Source of the DNA: Chengkuizengella sediminis
Lineage (GTDB): Bacteria; Bacillota; Bacilli; Paenibacillales; KCTC-33759
DNA length: 64,000 nt
Assembly (NCBI RefSeq): GCF_010078385.1
Contig: NZ_SIJC01000001.1
Span: forward strand, 186,001-250,000
Direction: 5' to 3'
Positions 8,542-17,720 of the stretch are shown piece after piece. Position 1 is the first letter of the stretch; every line of letters begins with the position of its first letter. The position numbers and the translations under genes are program-made. Below the pieces are notes generated by a model. It made no database searches, was not told the DNA's origin, and worked only from the letters and a program-made list of their open reading frames with translations.

Positions 8542-9827
8542 CCGTTCTCCTCACTTTGAACAATTGAAGCTGACATTTTAGTCCAATCAAAATGTGTATT
8601 TAGTCTATTATTGATCTGCTCGATCTTCATATTTTCATAAGTAGTTAAAATGTCAAATAAATCAATGTTTTTAAATTGGTATCGTGTGAATTCACTTGCA
8701 ATGGATTCAGGAGAATTTAACAATCGTAAAAAAGTACCTATCTTTTTCTTACGACTTCTTTCAAAAGCGGTAGGTTTGATACCTTGATTCATCACTTTCT
8801 CAATTTCTTCCCTTACTCTGGAGAGCAACATTTCTGGATTTTTAGTTTCTCCGCCCATAATGGAAAAAGCATAATCATATTGTCCATTATATTCATGTGA
8901 AAATTGATCCGTTATTAATTTTTCATCATATAACTTTTGATAAATCTCAGAACTAGAACCAAATAATATATCCAGTAATACTTTCATTTCACATTCTCTT
9001 TGTAACAATCCATTTGGTTCATTTTCTAATTCTGATTCCTTAAAACCAAACAAACACTTCGGCAAAGAGACAGGTAAAACTGTAATTTTTTTCACTTCTT
9101 TTACTGAAGTTGATTCGTTTTCAAAATAACGTTTAATATCACCTTGTTTTTTATAGTTCTTGTGCGCTTGATTTTCTTTGACAAGTTTCATAATTTTTTC
9201 TGGTTCAACACCGCCGACGATAAATAAATTCATATTACTTGGATGGTAAAAGGTATAATAACACTCAAATAACTGTTCCTTTGTAATTTTTGAAATTGAA
9301 TCAATTGTACCAGCGATATCAATATGCACAGGGTGGGTATGGTACATCGCATCAATTAAACCAAAATAACAACGCCAGTCAGGATTATCCTTGTACATAT
9401 TAATTTCCTGCCCTATAATTCCCTTTTCTTTTTCAACACTTTCATCTGTGAAGTAAGGATTTTGGACGAAATTAATTAGTGTTTCGATATTTTTTTCAAT
9501 CTGCTCCGTTGCTGAAAATAAATAAACCGTACGATCAAAGCTTGTAAATGCATTCGCTGATGCACCTTGAGAGGAAAATTGAGAAAATACATCACCTGTT
9601 GGTTCCTCAAACATTTTATGCTCTAAAAAATGAGCAATTCCATCAGGTACCTTTACTTTATCCTTTCCTTCAACTTGAAAATGGTTATCTACTGAGCCAT
9701 AATTTGTTGAAAAAGTGGCAAATGTTTTTTTGAATCCAGGTTTTGGTAAAATAAAAACTTGTAAGCCGTTATCAAGCTGCTCAAAAAAAATCTCTTCATT
9801 TAATTTTTCATAAGGAATAGTTTTCAT
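8538..9827 (-). CDS. ymfH: M16 family metallopeptidase YmfH (catalytic subunit type)
   Basis: A 429-aa M16 (pitrilysin/processing peptidase-like) protein with an intact zinc motif HFLEHKMF (HxxEH) about residue 68 and a downstream Glu-rich helix EKEKGIIGQEINMY supplying the third ligand. The frame is open 31 codons further upstream, but the ATG at 9827 (MKTIPYEKLNEEIFFEQ) has AAAGGGG upstream and lies three bases after the ymfF stop, so it is the likely start. Together with YmfF, which lacks the zinc motif, it should form a heterodimeric M16 enzyme. The natural peptide substrate cannot be told from sequence. Confidence 0.92.
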   Translation of the reverse strand: MKTIPYEKLNEEIFFEQLDNGLQVFILPKPGFKKTFATFSTNYGSVDNHFQVEGKDKVKVPDGIAHFLEHKMFEEPTGDVFSQFSSQGASANAFTSFDRTVYLFSATEQIEKNIETLINFVQNPYFTDESVEKEKGIIGQEINMYKDNPDWRCYFGLIDAMYHTHPVHIDIAGTIDSISKITKEQLFECYYTFYHPSNMNLFIVGGVEPEKIMKLVKENQAHKNYKKQGDIKRYFENESTSVKEVKKITVLPVSLPKCLFGFKESELENEPNGLLQRECEMKVLLDILFGSSSEIYQKLYDEKLITDQFSHEYNGQYDYAFSIMGGETKNPEMLLSRVREEIEKVMNQGIKPTAFERSRKKKIGTFLRLLNSPESIASEFTRYQFKNIDLFDILTTYENMKIEQINNRLNTHFDWTKMSASIVQSEENG

Positions 9828-9828
9828 T

Positions 9829-11115
9829 TCATACTTCCCCTTTCTTATCCCGCAAGAAATAAATCGTGTCAAGATCAATTTGTTCTGCAAAAGTCGAAAT
9901 AGATGGTGTATCAACATCATTTATTTGTTGAATTAATTCATCACTACCTCTTTCTTTTCCAGACAATATATTGTTAAAGTCGAAACCAATCATTTCAAAA
10001 GCTGAATCCTGTATTTCTTGTAGTTGATTGGAAATCATCGCCTTTGTATGTGTTAATTCTATTTCACTTATAATTCCCTTTTTGAGATCATCGATTTGTT
10101 TTTTTATTATTTCAACCGCTTTATCATAATTATTAATTTCAATCCCTGAATGGATAGTAATAATCCCTTTATGCCCTTCAAATCTTGAAGAAGAATAATA
10201 GGCTAAACTTTCCTTCTCTCTTACATTAACAAATAATTTGGAATGTGGAAAAGAACCTAATATTCCGTTATACATCAAAGCAGTAGGATAATCTTTGTCA
10301 GCATACGTTACATGAGTTCTTAGACCCATATTTAATTTACCTTGTGTCACATCTAGTTCTTCTATAACAGATTTTATTTGCTTCTGAGGAGCAGAACCCT
10401 TACCCTTTTGTTCATACTCTGAGTGTTGTTTATCATGTATATGGAAATGGTTTTCAACCAATGTTTGAACTTCTTTTAATGATGTATCTCCAACTACGTA
10501 GATATCAATGACAGCATCACGCAGCCAGCGCTTATATTCATCGTACAAATTTGAAGGTGTTATCTCTTTTAGTTCAGCAATTTGTCCTAGAGCGAATAAT
10601 CTATAAGGTTCATCCTTACACATTTCCTGAATACATCTCTCAGCGGCATACCTAATTTTATCATTAATAAGCCCTTCAATTCGCTTCTGAACTGTGTTTT
10701 TTTCAGCTTCAACATATGATTTACTAAAAGCATCATTTTCAACATACGGATTTGTAATCGTATCTCCCAAAAATTGAATAGATTGTTTTAAAAGAGAATT
10801 TTGTTCATTTACAAAATGATCATTAATCACGTCCATTTGAAATTTGATAATCTGATGATCTCCTCTTTTAACTACATCAAATCCAAAACCAGCACCATAC
10901 ATATCATCTAACTTTTCTCTAAATTGTTTTGTTTCAGGGTATTTCATCGATCCTCTTCTTAATACAAAAGGAATTAAACCAATAGGAGTTACTGTAGATT
11001 CAGATAATGGACACCCTATATAAACAGATATTGCATAGGTTTTGAAACGTTTAGTTGGTAAAACATGAAGTCTAATTTTATTAAGTGACGCTCTTTCAAA
11101 TAAATGCTTACTCAC
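9829..11115 (-). CDS. ymfF: M16 family peptidase-like protein YmfF (non-catalytic subunit)
   Basis: A 428-aa M16 fold protein without HxxEH: where the zinc motif would be, it reads TPIGLIPFVLRRGSMKYPETKQFREKLDDMYGAGFGF. It retains the family body with the glycine-rich motif region, like the regulatory subunit of two-chain M16 enzymes. It directly precedes ymfH, separated by three bases. A promoter and a 12-bp inverted repeat lie upstream. It is most likely a substrate-binding partner of YmfH; this is inference from M16 heterodimers in general. Confidence 0.9.
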   Translation of the reverse strand: MSKHLFERASLNKIRLHVLPTKRFKTYAISVYIGCPLSESTVTPIGLIPFVLRRGSMKYPETKQFREKLDDMYGAGFGFDVVKRGDHQIIKFQMDVINDHFVNEQNSLLKQSIQFLGDTITNPYVENDAFSKSYVEAEKNTVQKRIEGLINDKIRYAAERCIQEMCKDEPYRLFALGQIAELKEITPSNLYDEYKRWLRDAVIDIYVVGDTSLKEVQTLVENHFHIHDKQHSEYEQKGKGSAPQKQIKSVIEELDVTQGKLNMGLRTHVTYADKDYPTALMYNGILGSFPHSKLFVNVREKESLAYYSSSRFEGHKGIITIHSGIEINNYDKAVEIIKKQIDDLKKGIISEIELTHTKAMISNQLQEIQDSAFEMIGFDFNNILSGKERGSDELIQQINDVDTPSISTFAEQIDLDTIYFLRDKKGEV

Positions 11116-11169
11116 AATTTAACTCCCCCTTAAATTCTCGATTCTTGTCAATTTATTCTAAGTGATAAA

Positions 11170-11198
11170 ATTGTATACCATATAATGGTTACCTGCAA
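11170..11198 (-). promoter_or_regulatory. Probable sigma-A promoter of the ymfF operon
   Basis: On the minus strand, TTGCAG (11193-11198), 17 bases, TACAAT (11170-11175). The -35 box is embedded in one arm of the inverted repeat at 11195-11233. Confidence 0.5.
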
Positions 11199-11233
11199 TA
11201 AAGTGATTTATATTTTTTACCTCATTTTATTGC
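11195..11233. repeat. 12-bp inverted repeat at the ymfF promoter
   Basis: GCAATAAAGTGA (11195-11206) and TCATTTTATTGC (11222-11233) pair at 11 of 12 positions across a 15-base loop. No T-run follows on either strand, so it is not a terminator. One arm overlaps the ymfF -35 box, suggesting an operator; the regulator is unknown. Confidence 0.45.
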
Positions 11234-11237
11234 ACTT

Positions 11238-11292
11238 TAAAAAAAATAGCTTGCTCAAGCAAACATCGATGTGAATATATTGAACAAGCTAT
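11238..11292 (-). terminator. Intrinsic terminator of sleB
   Basis: On the minus strand, ATAGCTTGTTCAA pairs with TTGAGCAAGCTAT at 12 of 13 positions (one G-U) and is followed by eight T residues. The loop is long (about 21 bases). Confidence 0.8.
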
Positions 11293-11317
11293 ATTTGAAA
11301 AAGTGTACATTATTTTA

Positions 11318-12043
11318 TTATTTTGCAAATATGTGCCGGCCTATCTGTTTTACCTGTGGTCTGGACCAAATCCAAGAGGAGGTTGCTGTATTTGGATTAA
11401 AATAATATATACAACCGCCTGATGGATCCCATCCGTTAATAGCATCCATTACAGCTTTCTTAGAAACTTCGTTTGGAGTAAGCCATATTTGTCCGTCTGC
11501 TACTGCTGTAAATGCTAATGGTTGAAAAATAACACCAGAGATTGTATTTGGAAATTTTTCAGACTCGATTCGATTTAATATTACAGCTGCTACAGCCACT
11601 TGACCAATATAAGGCTCTCCTCGTGCTTCACCATGTACAGCATTTGCCATTAAGTTCAAATCATTAGTTGAGTAACCAGAATGATTTGTATAAGTGACAT
11701 TGTTTTGAATGTTTTCTTGCGGTCTCCAAGCTTTTGTTGATTCCCATAGTTTAAGCTTCGTTTTTGGGCCTACAACTCCATCTGCTGTTAATCCAAATTC
11801 CCATTGAAACCATTTTACAGATTTCAAAGTATTACTTCCAAAGTCACCATCAATTTTACCGTTATAAAAACCTAAATATTTGAGTCTTCCTTGCAATTCT
11901 CTCACGTCATTTCCAGCTGATCCGTATTTTACAATAGCACCGCTAAATGTTTGCTCAGTTTCTACATCGGAATTGAATTGATAGACCGTGATTAAACCTA
12001 TAATCAAACATAATGTGATGAGAATCAAACGTTTATTCATCAT
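11318..12043 (-). CDS. sleB: Spore cortex-lytic enzyme SleB-like
   Basis: A 241-aa exported protein: signal peptide or anchor (residues about 4-23), a peptidoglycan-binding domain (GSAGNDVRELQGRLKYLGFYNGKIDGDFG, about 41-100) and a C-terminal hydrolase-2 domain (LNLMANAVHGEARGEPYIGQVAVAAVILNRIESEKFPNTISGVIFQP). SleB is a lytic transglycosylase that degrades spore cortex during germination and is made in the forespore. The perfect sigma-G-type promoter upstream supports that role. The catalytic Glu of the family is in HGEARGE. It is monocistronic, with its own terminator; no ypeB follows. It could instead be a CwlJ/SleB paralogue with another cell-wall job. Confidence 0.88.
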   Translation of the reverse strand: MMNKRLILITLCLIIGLITVYQFNSDVETEQTFSGAIVKYGSAGNDVRELQGRLKYLGFYNGKIDGDFGSNTLKSVKWFQWEFGLTADGVVGPKTKLKLWESTKAWRPQENIQNNVTYTNHSGYSTNDLNLMANAVHGEARGEPYIGQVAVAAVILNRIESEKFPNTISGVIFQPLAFTAVADGQIWLTPNEVSKKAVMDAINGWDPSGGCIYYFNPNTATSSWIWSRPQVKQIGRHIFAK

Positions 12044-12087
12044 ATTTCAAACCTCTCTCAATTCTTTAATGAATTACTTTTATTGCT

Positions 12088-12117
12088 TATTATGAGAAAA
12101 GTTGAAATTAACTATTC
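12088..12117 (-). promoter_or_regulatory. Sigma-G-type forespore promoter of sleB
   Basis: On the minus strand, GAATA (12113-12117), 18 bases, CATAATA (12088-12094), fitting the sigma-G consensus gHATR-N17/18-CATWHTA at every position. It lies in the short spacer after spoIIIE, about 45 bp from the sleB start. Confidence 0.75.
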
Positions 12118-12119
12118 GT

Positions 12120-14567
12120 TTATGAAGTCTTCTGATTTTGATTTTCACTTTTATTTTGATTTAATTGTTCTGGTGTAATGATTACTTCTCTAGGTTTACT
12201 TCCTTCATAAGGACCCACATAACCTTTGGCTTCCATGGAATCAATCAATCGAGCAGCTCTTGTATAACCGATTCTCATTTTCCTCTGTAATAGGGATACT
12301 GAAGCTTGTTTTGCTTCAATTATAATTTCGACAGCTTGATCAAACAATGCATCCTTTGGTTCAGATTCTTCTTCCTCTTGTTCATTCACTTCTGGTACCA
12401 TATCTTCATTATATTCTGCTTTTTTCTGATTTTTTACATAATTTACTACTACCTCTACTTCTTGATCTGAAAGAAATGCACCTTGTATTCTAATTGGTTT
12501 AGATAAACCAACAGGTAGGAACAACATATCTCCACGACCAAGTAATTTCTCAGCACCAACTGAATCCAATATTGTTCTAGAATCAACTTGTGAAGATACA
12601 CCAAAAGCAATTCTAGATGGTATATTTGCTTTAATTACCCCAGTAATAACATTTACAGAAGGGCGCTGAGTAGCAATGATTAAATGAATTCCTGCTGCTC
12701 TTGCCATTTGTGCCAACCTACAAATAGCATCTTCAACATCATTAGCAGCAACCATCATTAAATCTGCTAATTCATCTACAATAACAACGATATAAGGTAA
12801 AGGCTCTCCGCTTTCGGTTTGTTTAAGATATTCATTATAACCTTCAATATTCCGTGTTCCCGTTGTTGAAAACAACTCATACCTATTTTCCATTTCACTA
12901 ACAATTTTTCTAAGTGCTAGTGAAGCTCTTCTAGGATCCGTTACAACTGGAGCTAACAGGTGTGGTATTCCATTGTAAACGTTTAATTCTACTTTTTTAG
13001 GATCAATCATCAAAAATTTCACTTCATTCGGTTTTGCTTTAAATAAAATACTTGTGATAATCCCATTCACACAAACAGATTTTCCGGATCCTGTTGCACC
13101 AGCCACTAATAAATGAGGCATTTTAGCAAGATCCGCTATAATAGGCTGTCCAGAGATATCTTTACCTAATGAAATTGATAAATTAGCATTTGCTTCTAAA
13201 AAAGTTGAACTTTCCATAACTTCCTTTAAAGTAACTACTGCCACTTCCGAATTTGGAACTTCGATTCCAATTGCAGATTTTCCTGGAATAGGAGCTTCCA
13301 TTCGTATATCTTTAGCAGCCAAAGCAAGTGCAATATCATCAGTAAGACTTACAATTCTACTGACCTTTACTCCAATATCAGGTTGTACTTCATATCTTGT
13401 TACGGTAGGTCCAGGAACCACGTCAATCACTCGTGCACTAACACCAAAGCTTTCTAATGTTGCTTCTAATTTTTTTTCATTTGTTTTGAATTGATTTCTT
13501 TTCTTATTTTTTCCACTATTTGATTTGCTTGTTAAGATTTTAATTGAAGGTAAGTGATATGTATCTGAATACTCCGAATTACTTAAAGTTATTTGGGTAT
13601 TTAATGTATCTTGATTAAGATTTGAGTCAGGATCAATGTGAACCTGTTCTTCCTTAAAAATGATGCCGGATTCCTCTTCAAGCACTTCCTGTGAAAGATC
13701 CTCTTTCCTTTCAATCGTATGCGGTTGTGAATTAATACTTAATTGAACACTGTTTTTATTCTCAAAATTAGGTTCAGAAGTGTGACTATTAGGGCGATTT
13801 TGATTTTCTATGATGGTCTTATGATATGGTACTTCTATAAAATCATCTTCTAAATCATCTTCATCCATCTCATTGTTTGTCGAAGAGGATTTGGATTTTT
13901 TTATCTTATAGTTTTTAAATAAAATGGTGAATTTTTTAAACTTATTTTTGAAGGGTATTTTCATTTGTGTTGTTTTTATCTTCAATTTTTTTAACATTTC
14001 CACGAATGACATTCCTGTTAAACACATGATTCCAATAATAAAAAATGTAATCATAATCAGCTGTGAGCCAAGATTGTCAAATAATAAATATAAAATTGCA
14101 TAAAGAAAAGCACCGATCATGCCGCCGCCTAAAGAGACTTTAAAAGCCTCGACATTCTCACCTGCAAACAAATTCTCGGTAAAGTTCTGATAAGGTATGG
14201 TTAAAATATCCATACTAGCATAATTACCTTCTGGTTCCATCTTAAGTAACAAATCCATTTGAAAATAAATAAGAAAACCAAAAATAATAAGTGAAATCCC
14301 TGTTTTTTTATAAGACCATGACAATGGCCACTTTCGTTTAACCATCACGTATAATCCAATGTATATTAATATTACAGGTAGAATATAGTAAAGTGTTCCA
14401 AATAAAAAATAAAATATGTAACTAAATGCTCTCCCAACTGCTCCGATTCCTGAAATAGATTCTTTTCCTGCAAGGGATATTATGGAGAAAATGATGAGAA
14501 GAATTCCGTAAATTTCGTATTTTATGTTAACTTTGATTGATTTTTTTTTCTTTCGTTTTCTTGCCAA
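12120..14567 (-). CDS. spoIIIE: DNA translocase FtsK/SpoIIIE
   Basis: A septal, membrane-anchored ATPase that pumps chromosomal DNA into the forespore. The layout is: short basic N-terminus, four transmembrane helices (about 20-190), a long charged linker (about 200-360), a RecA-like motor with Walker A GATGSGKS and Walker [10 protein letters not shown], and a C-terminal gamma winged helix ([28 protein letters not shown]) that reads SRS sequences. The frame allows GTG at 14576, but GGGGGTG overlaps that codon and is well placed for TTG at 14567, giving MARKRKKKK and 815 aa. This is slightly longer than B. subtilis SpoIIIE, through the linker. Confidence 0.97.
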   Translation of the reverse strand: MARKRKKKKSIKVNIKYEIYGILLIIFSIISLAGKESISGIGAVGRAFSYIFYFLFGTLYYILPVILIYIGLYVMVKRKWPLSWSYKKTGISLIIFGFLIYFQMDLLLKMEPEGNYASMDILTIPYQNFTENLFAGENVEAFKVSLGGGMIGAFLYAILYLLFDNLGSQLIMITFFIIGIMCLTGMSFVEMLKKLKIKTTQMKIPFKNKFKKFTILFKNYKIKKSKSSSTNNEMDEDDLEDDFIEVPYHKTIIENQNRPNSHTSEPNFENKNSVQLSINSQPHTIERKEDLSQEVLEEESGIIFKEEQVHIDPDSNLNQDTLNTQITLSNSEYSDTYHLPSIKILTSKSNSGKNKKRNQFKTNEKKLEATLESFGVSARVIDVVPGPTVTRYEVQPDIGVKVSRIVSLTDDIALALAAKDIRMEAPIPGKSAIGIEVPNSEVAVVTLKEVMESSTFLEANANLSISLGKDISGQPIIADLAKMPHLLVAGATGSGKSVCVNGIITSILFKAKPNEVKFLMIDPKKVELNVYNGIPHLLAPVVTDPRRASLALRKIVSEMENRYELFSTTGTRNIEGYNEYLKQTESGEPLPYIVVIVDELADLMMVAANDVEDAICRLAQMARAAGIHLIIATQRPSVNVITGVIKANIPSRIAFGVSSQVDSRTILDSVGAEKLLGRGDMLFLPVGLSKPIRIQGAFLSDQEVEVVVNYVKNQKKAEYNEDMVPEVNEQEEEESEPKDALFDQAVEIIIEAKQASVSLLQRKMRIGYTRAARLIDSMEAKGYVGPYEGSKPREVIITPEQLNQNKSENQNQKTS

Positions 14568-14631
14568 AAAAAACACCCCCAGAATGTTAATTATACCACA
14601 TTATTCCTAAAGGTGTTTAAAGTAAGTTTAT

Positions 14632-14859
14632 TTATTTAGATTGAAATTGGGGTTGAAAATATATAATCTGACCAGGGGAATAAGCCGGATTCAAATAATC
14701 TTGTGGATTTGGACTAATTAATCGAACAACTTTTGCTTGATATGCATTCATGGGTTGTACTTGCATAATTACACCATTTAATTCAATCTCTTGATTTGGT
14801 TCATTATTTTCAATCCCATCAAAAATATCATCTAAAGGAACAATGGAATACATAATCAT
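14632..14859 (-). CDS. ylzJ: YlzJ-like small protein
   Basis: A 75-aa protein of the YlzJ family ([13 protein letters not shown]..., [10 protein letters not shown] at the end), predicted mostly beta and soluble. The function is unknown to me. Its ATG overlaps the tepA stop (ATGA), so the two are translationally coupled and probably share the forespore promoter of tepA. The tepA-ylzJ pair beside spoIIIE matches B. subtilis. Confidence 0.85.
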   Translation of the reverse strand: MIMYSIVPLDDIFDGIENNEPNQEIELNGVIMQVQPMNAYQAKVVRLISPNPQDYLNPAYSPGQIIYFQPQFQSK

Positions 14860-15596
14860 TGAACCATGCCCCCGTTTTTCATTTTTCTATATTCTACTAT
14901 CCGCTCATTTAATTGTTTTGTCGCATCAGATAAACCGCCAACCTTATCAATTAACCCATAACTAACTGCGTCTGGTCCGATAACAGTCGTCCCTATATCT
15001 CTCGTTAATTCACCAGTTTTAAACATTAATTCTTTGAATTTTTCCTCAGTAATATTAGAGTGCTCCATAACAAATCTAACGACTCTTTCTTGCATTTTAT
15101 CTAAGTACTCAAACGTTTGAGGAACTCCAATGACTAACCCATTTAAGCGTATTGGATGTATCGTCATCGTTGCTGTCTCTGCAATTATGGAATAATCTGA
15201 AGATACAGCAATTGGAACACCAATACTGTGTCCTCCGCCTAATACAATTGTCACAGTGGGTTTTGACATTGTTGATATCATTTCTGCGATTGCTAAACCA
15301 GCCTCCACATCACCTCCAACAGTATTTAAAATGATTAATATTCCTTCGACTTTTGAATTTTGTTCAGCAGCTACTAATTGAGGAATGATATGTTCATATT
15401 TTGTTGTCTTATTTTGAGGTGGTAAAACCATGTGACCTTCAACCTGCCCGATAATGGTCATACAAAATATGTTTGATTCTTCTTGAAGTGTAGAATTCTG
15501 CCCCAATTGTTGAATGTTTTCCACAGTTGGATTTTTAATTTGTTCAGCTGTTTGAGGTGGAATTTCATTTGTTTTTTGATTTCTAGTAGTGTACAT
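14856..15596 (-). CDS. tepA: ClpP-like protease TepA (spore outgrowth)
   Basis: A soluble ClpP-fold serine protease family member. In B. subtilis the homologue (YmfB) is forespore-made and helps degrade small acid-soluble spore proteins during outgrowth. Visible are the oxyanion/glycine region [18 protein letters not shown], the catalytic serine in [11 protein letters not shown] and the His in MTIHPIR. An ATG 12 codons upstream (15632) is in frame, but it touches the -10 of a sigma-G-type promoter and so lies ahead of the expected transcript. The ATG at 15596 has GGAAGGA about 9 bases upstream and gives 246 aa, the family length. Confidence 0.9.
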   Translation of the reverse strand: MYTTRNQKTNEIPPQTAEQIKNPTVENIQQLGQNSTLQEESNIFCMTIIGQVEGHMVLPPQNKTTKYEHIIPQLVAAEQNSKVEGILIILNTVGGDVEAGLAIAEMISTMSKPTVTIVLGGGHSIGVPIAVSSDYSIIAETATMTIHPIRLNGLVIGVPQTFEYLDKMQERVVRFVMEHSNITEEKFKELMFKTGELTRDIGTTVIGPDAVSYGLIDKVGGLSDATKQLNERIVEYRKMKNGGMVQ

Positions 15597-15631
15597 GATT
15601 TCATTCCTTCCATCGTTAAATGAATCCTTCA

Positions 15632-15660
15632 TAGTATGAGTTAGGTGTAGAAATTTATAC
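15632..15660 (-). promoter_or_regulatory. Sigma-G-type forespore promoter of tepA-ylzJ
   Basis: On the minus strand, GTATA (15656-15660), 17 bases, CATACTA (15632-15638), a full match to gHATR-N17/18-CATWHTA. The predicted start of transcription, near 15625, leaves about 30 bases of leader containing GGAAGGA before the ATG at 15596. Confidence 0.72.
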
Positions 15661-15777
15661 TTTTCAACTGAAATTGACCCACAAAATGAAGAGCAATGAT
15701 GTTCGACCTTAATAAAACTACCTCGTCCATGGTTAATAGCGAAAAACTGACTGAAGAAGTGTAATCCTTTCCACTAC

Positions 15778-15820
15778 ACTAAAAAAAGGACTCTTTTAGG
15801 TTATCCTAAAAGAGTCCTTT
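15778..15820 (-). terminator. Intrinsic terminator of rnjB
   Basis: On the minus strand, AAAGGACTCTTTTAGG, a 4-base loop, CCTAAAAGAGTCC(TTT): a perfect 16-bp stem followed by a T-run. It is one of the strongest terminators in the window. Confidence 0.92.
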
Positions 15821-15831
15821 CGTTTTATTAT

Positions 15832-17505
15832 TTATACTTCCATAATGATTGGTAAAATCATCGGTCTTCTTTTGGTTTGTTCATATAAAAATCGTCCTAG
15901 AGCTTCTTTAACATGTGTTTTAAGTGAAGCCCATTCATTTACATTATCATTCATTAATTTATTTAAAGTTGCTGATACAATCTTATTTGCCTCATCAAGT
16001 AAACCTTCTGATTCACGAACGTATACGAAACCTCTTGAAATGATATCTGGTCCAGATAAAATCTTGCCTTCTTGTTTACTTAAAGTGACCACTATAACAA
16101 GAATACCATCTTGAGATAACAGCTTTCGATCTCTAAGCACAATGTTTCCAACATCCCCTACACCTAAACCGTCTATAAGTACATTTCCAGCTGGTACTTT
16201 TGAAGCTTTACGAGCGGAACCGTTTTGTATCTCTACTATATCTCCATTATCAACAATAAAAATATTCTCTGCTTCGATTCCAACGGATTCAGCTAATTTA
16301 CCATGCTGTCTAAGCATACGGTATTCTCCATGTATTGGTATAAAGTACTTAGGTCTCATCAAATTAAGCATCAACTTAAGTTCTTCTTGGCTTCCATGTC
16401 CAGAGACATGCACACCTGAAGTGCTGCCCGGACCATATATAACATTTGCACCAAGTCTAAATAGTTCATCTACAGTTCGACCTACAAATTTTTCATTTCC
16501 TGGAATTGGTGTGGCTGCAATAATGACTGTGTCTCCAGGTAATATATCTATTTTACGATGAGTTGATCTTGCCATACGAGTCAATGCAGACATAGGTTCA
16601 CCCTGACTACCGGTTGATAAAATGACTACTCGATCAGCAGCTAGTTTATTAACTTCATCCGGTTCAATCAACATTCCTTCAGGAACTCTCAAATATCCTA
16701 GTTCTGATGCAATACCAACCACATTAACCATACTTCGACCAATCACTGTTAAATAACGGTTTGTGTTTACCGCAGCATCAATGACTTGTTGAATTCGATG
16801 AATGTTGGAAGCAAATGTTGCAACAACGATTCTTTGCTTCGCTTCACGAAAGGCTCTTTCTAATTCAGCACCTACATTTTTTTCTGATCCTGTATATCCA
16901 GGACGTTCAGCATTTGTACTGTCAGACAATAAAGCTAATACACCTTTATTTCCAATATCAGCCATACGATGTAAATCAGCATATTGATCATTTACTGGGG
17001 TATGATCAAATTTAAAGTCACCAGTATGAACGATGACACCTTCAGGAGTATCTAAACAAACACCAACAGAGTCTGGAATACTATGGTTTGTTTTAAAGAA
17101 CGTTGCTGTCATACTCCCTAATGTGATCTCAGAATCAGCATGAATTAAAACCCTTTTTGTTGAACCTAATAAATTAGCTTCACGCAATTTATTTTCAACT
17201 AATCCTAGAGTTAATTTAGTCCCATAAATTGGAACGTTTAACTCCCTCAAAACATATGGCAGTCCACCGATATGATCTTCATGTCCATGTGTAAGAATAA
17301 TACCTCTAACTAAATCAATATTTTCCTTTAGGTAAGTCGTATCAGGAATTACAATATCTATGCCGAGCATATCTTCCTCAGGGAATTTCAAACCAGAATC
17401 AACTACTACAATATCATTTCCATATTGAACTACATACATATTCTTACCAATTTCACCCGCGCCGCCAAGAGCAAAAATGGTTATTTTATTATTTTTTTTA
17501 GACAA
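15832..17505 (-). CDS. rnjB: Ribonuclease J (RNase J2/J1 family)
   Basis: A metallo-beta-lactamase/beta-CASP RNase of 557 aa that performs 5' exonuclease and endonuclease cleavage of mRNA. The metal site is intact: LTHGHEDHIGG (HxHxDH), NHSIPDS and HTGDFKFD, with the beta-CASP motif HVSGHGSQEE and HGEYRM near residue 390. An intact HxHxDH suggests activity. Position next to tepA and downstream of the dap genes corresponds to ymfA (rnjB) of B. subtilis. It has its own promoter and a strong terminator, so it is monocistronic. A J1 versus J2 assignment rests on synteny. Confidence 0.93.
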   Translation of the reverse strand: MSKKNNKITIFALGGAGEIGKNMYVVQYGNDIVVVDSGLKFPEEDMLGIDIVIPDTTYLKENIDLVRGIILTHGHEDHIGGLPYVLRELNVPIYGTKLTLGLVENKLREANLLGSTKRVLIHADSEITLGSMTATFFKTNHSIPDSVGVCLDTPEGVIVHTGDFKFDHTPVNDQYADLHRMADIGNKGVLALLSDSTNAERPGYTGSEKNVGAELERAFREAKQRIVVATFASNIHRIQQVIDAAVNTNRYLTVIGRSMVNVVGIASELGYLRVPEGMLIEPDEVNKLAADRVVILSTGSQGEPMSALTRMARSTHRKIDILPGDTVIIAATPIPGNEKFVGRTVDELFRLGANVIYGPGSTSGVHVSGHGSQEELKLMLNLMRPKYFIPIHGEYRMLRQHGKLAESVGIEAENIFIVDNGDIVEIQNGSARKASKVPAGNVLIDGLGVGDVGNIVLRDRKLLSQDGILVIVVTLSKQEGKILSGPDIISRGFVYVRESEGLLDEANKIVSATLNKLMNDNVNEWASLKTHVKEALGRFLYEQTKRRPMILPIIMEV

Positions 17506-17590
17506 AAAATGTCCCTCCTATTATTTTAAATTAACGACGATTTTAATAAAACAAAAACCAAAAAATAACCGCACCCAGTCACTTATTATA

Positions 17591-17620
17591 ATTATACAAC
17601 ATTGAAAGCATGTTATTCAA
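17591..17620 (-). promoter_or_regulatory. Sigma-A promoter of rnjB
   Basis: On the minus strand, TTGAAT (17615-17620), 18 bases, TATAAT (17591-17596). The -10 is perfect. About 85 bases of leader precede the rnjB start. Confidence 0.7.
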
Positions 17621-17652
17621 GTCAACTCATTATGTATAGTGTTACCCAAAAC

Positions 17653-17694
17653 AAAAAAAAATCTCCAACAGACACATCTCAAGCACATTGGAGA
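17653..17694 (-). terminator. Intrinsic terminator of asd-dapG-dapA
   Basis: On the minus strand, TCTCCAA, a 19-base loop, TTGGAGA, then nine T residues, shortly after the dapA stop. Confidence 0.75.
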
Positions 17695-17720
17695 CGTTTT
17701 TATTGTTTCATTTTTTTACT

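Noticed and set aside
15640-15777. Another copy of the dispersed repeat upstream of tepA
   Set aside because: There are scattered short resemblances, but no matching ends and no CAGCACC/GAGAAGATTG block.
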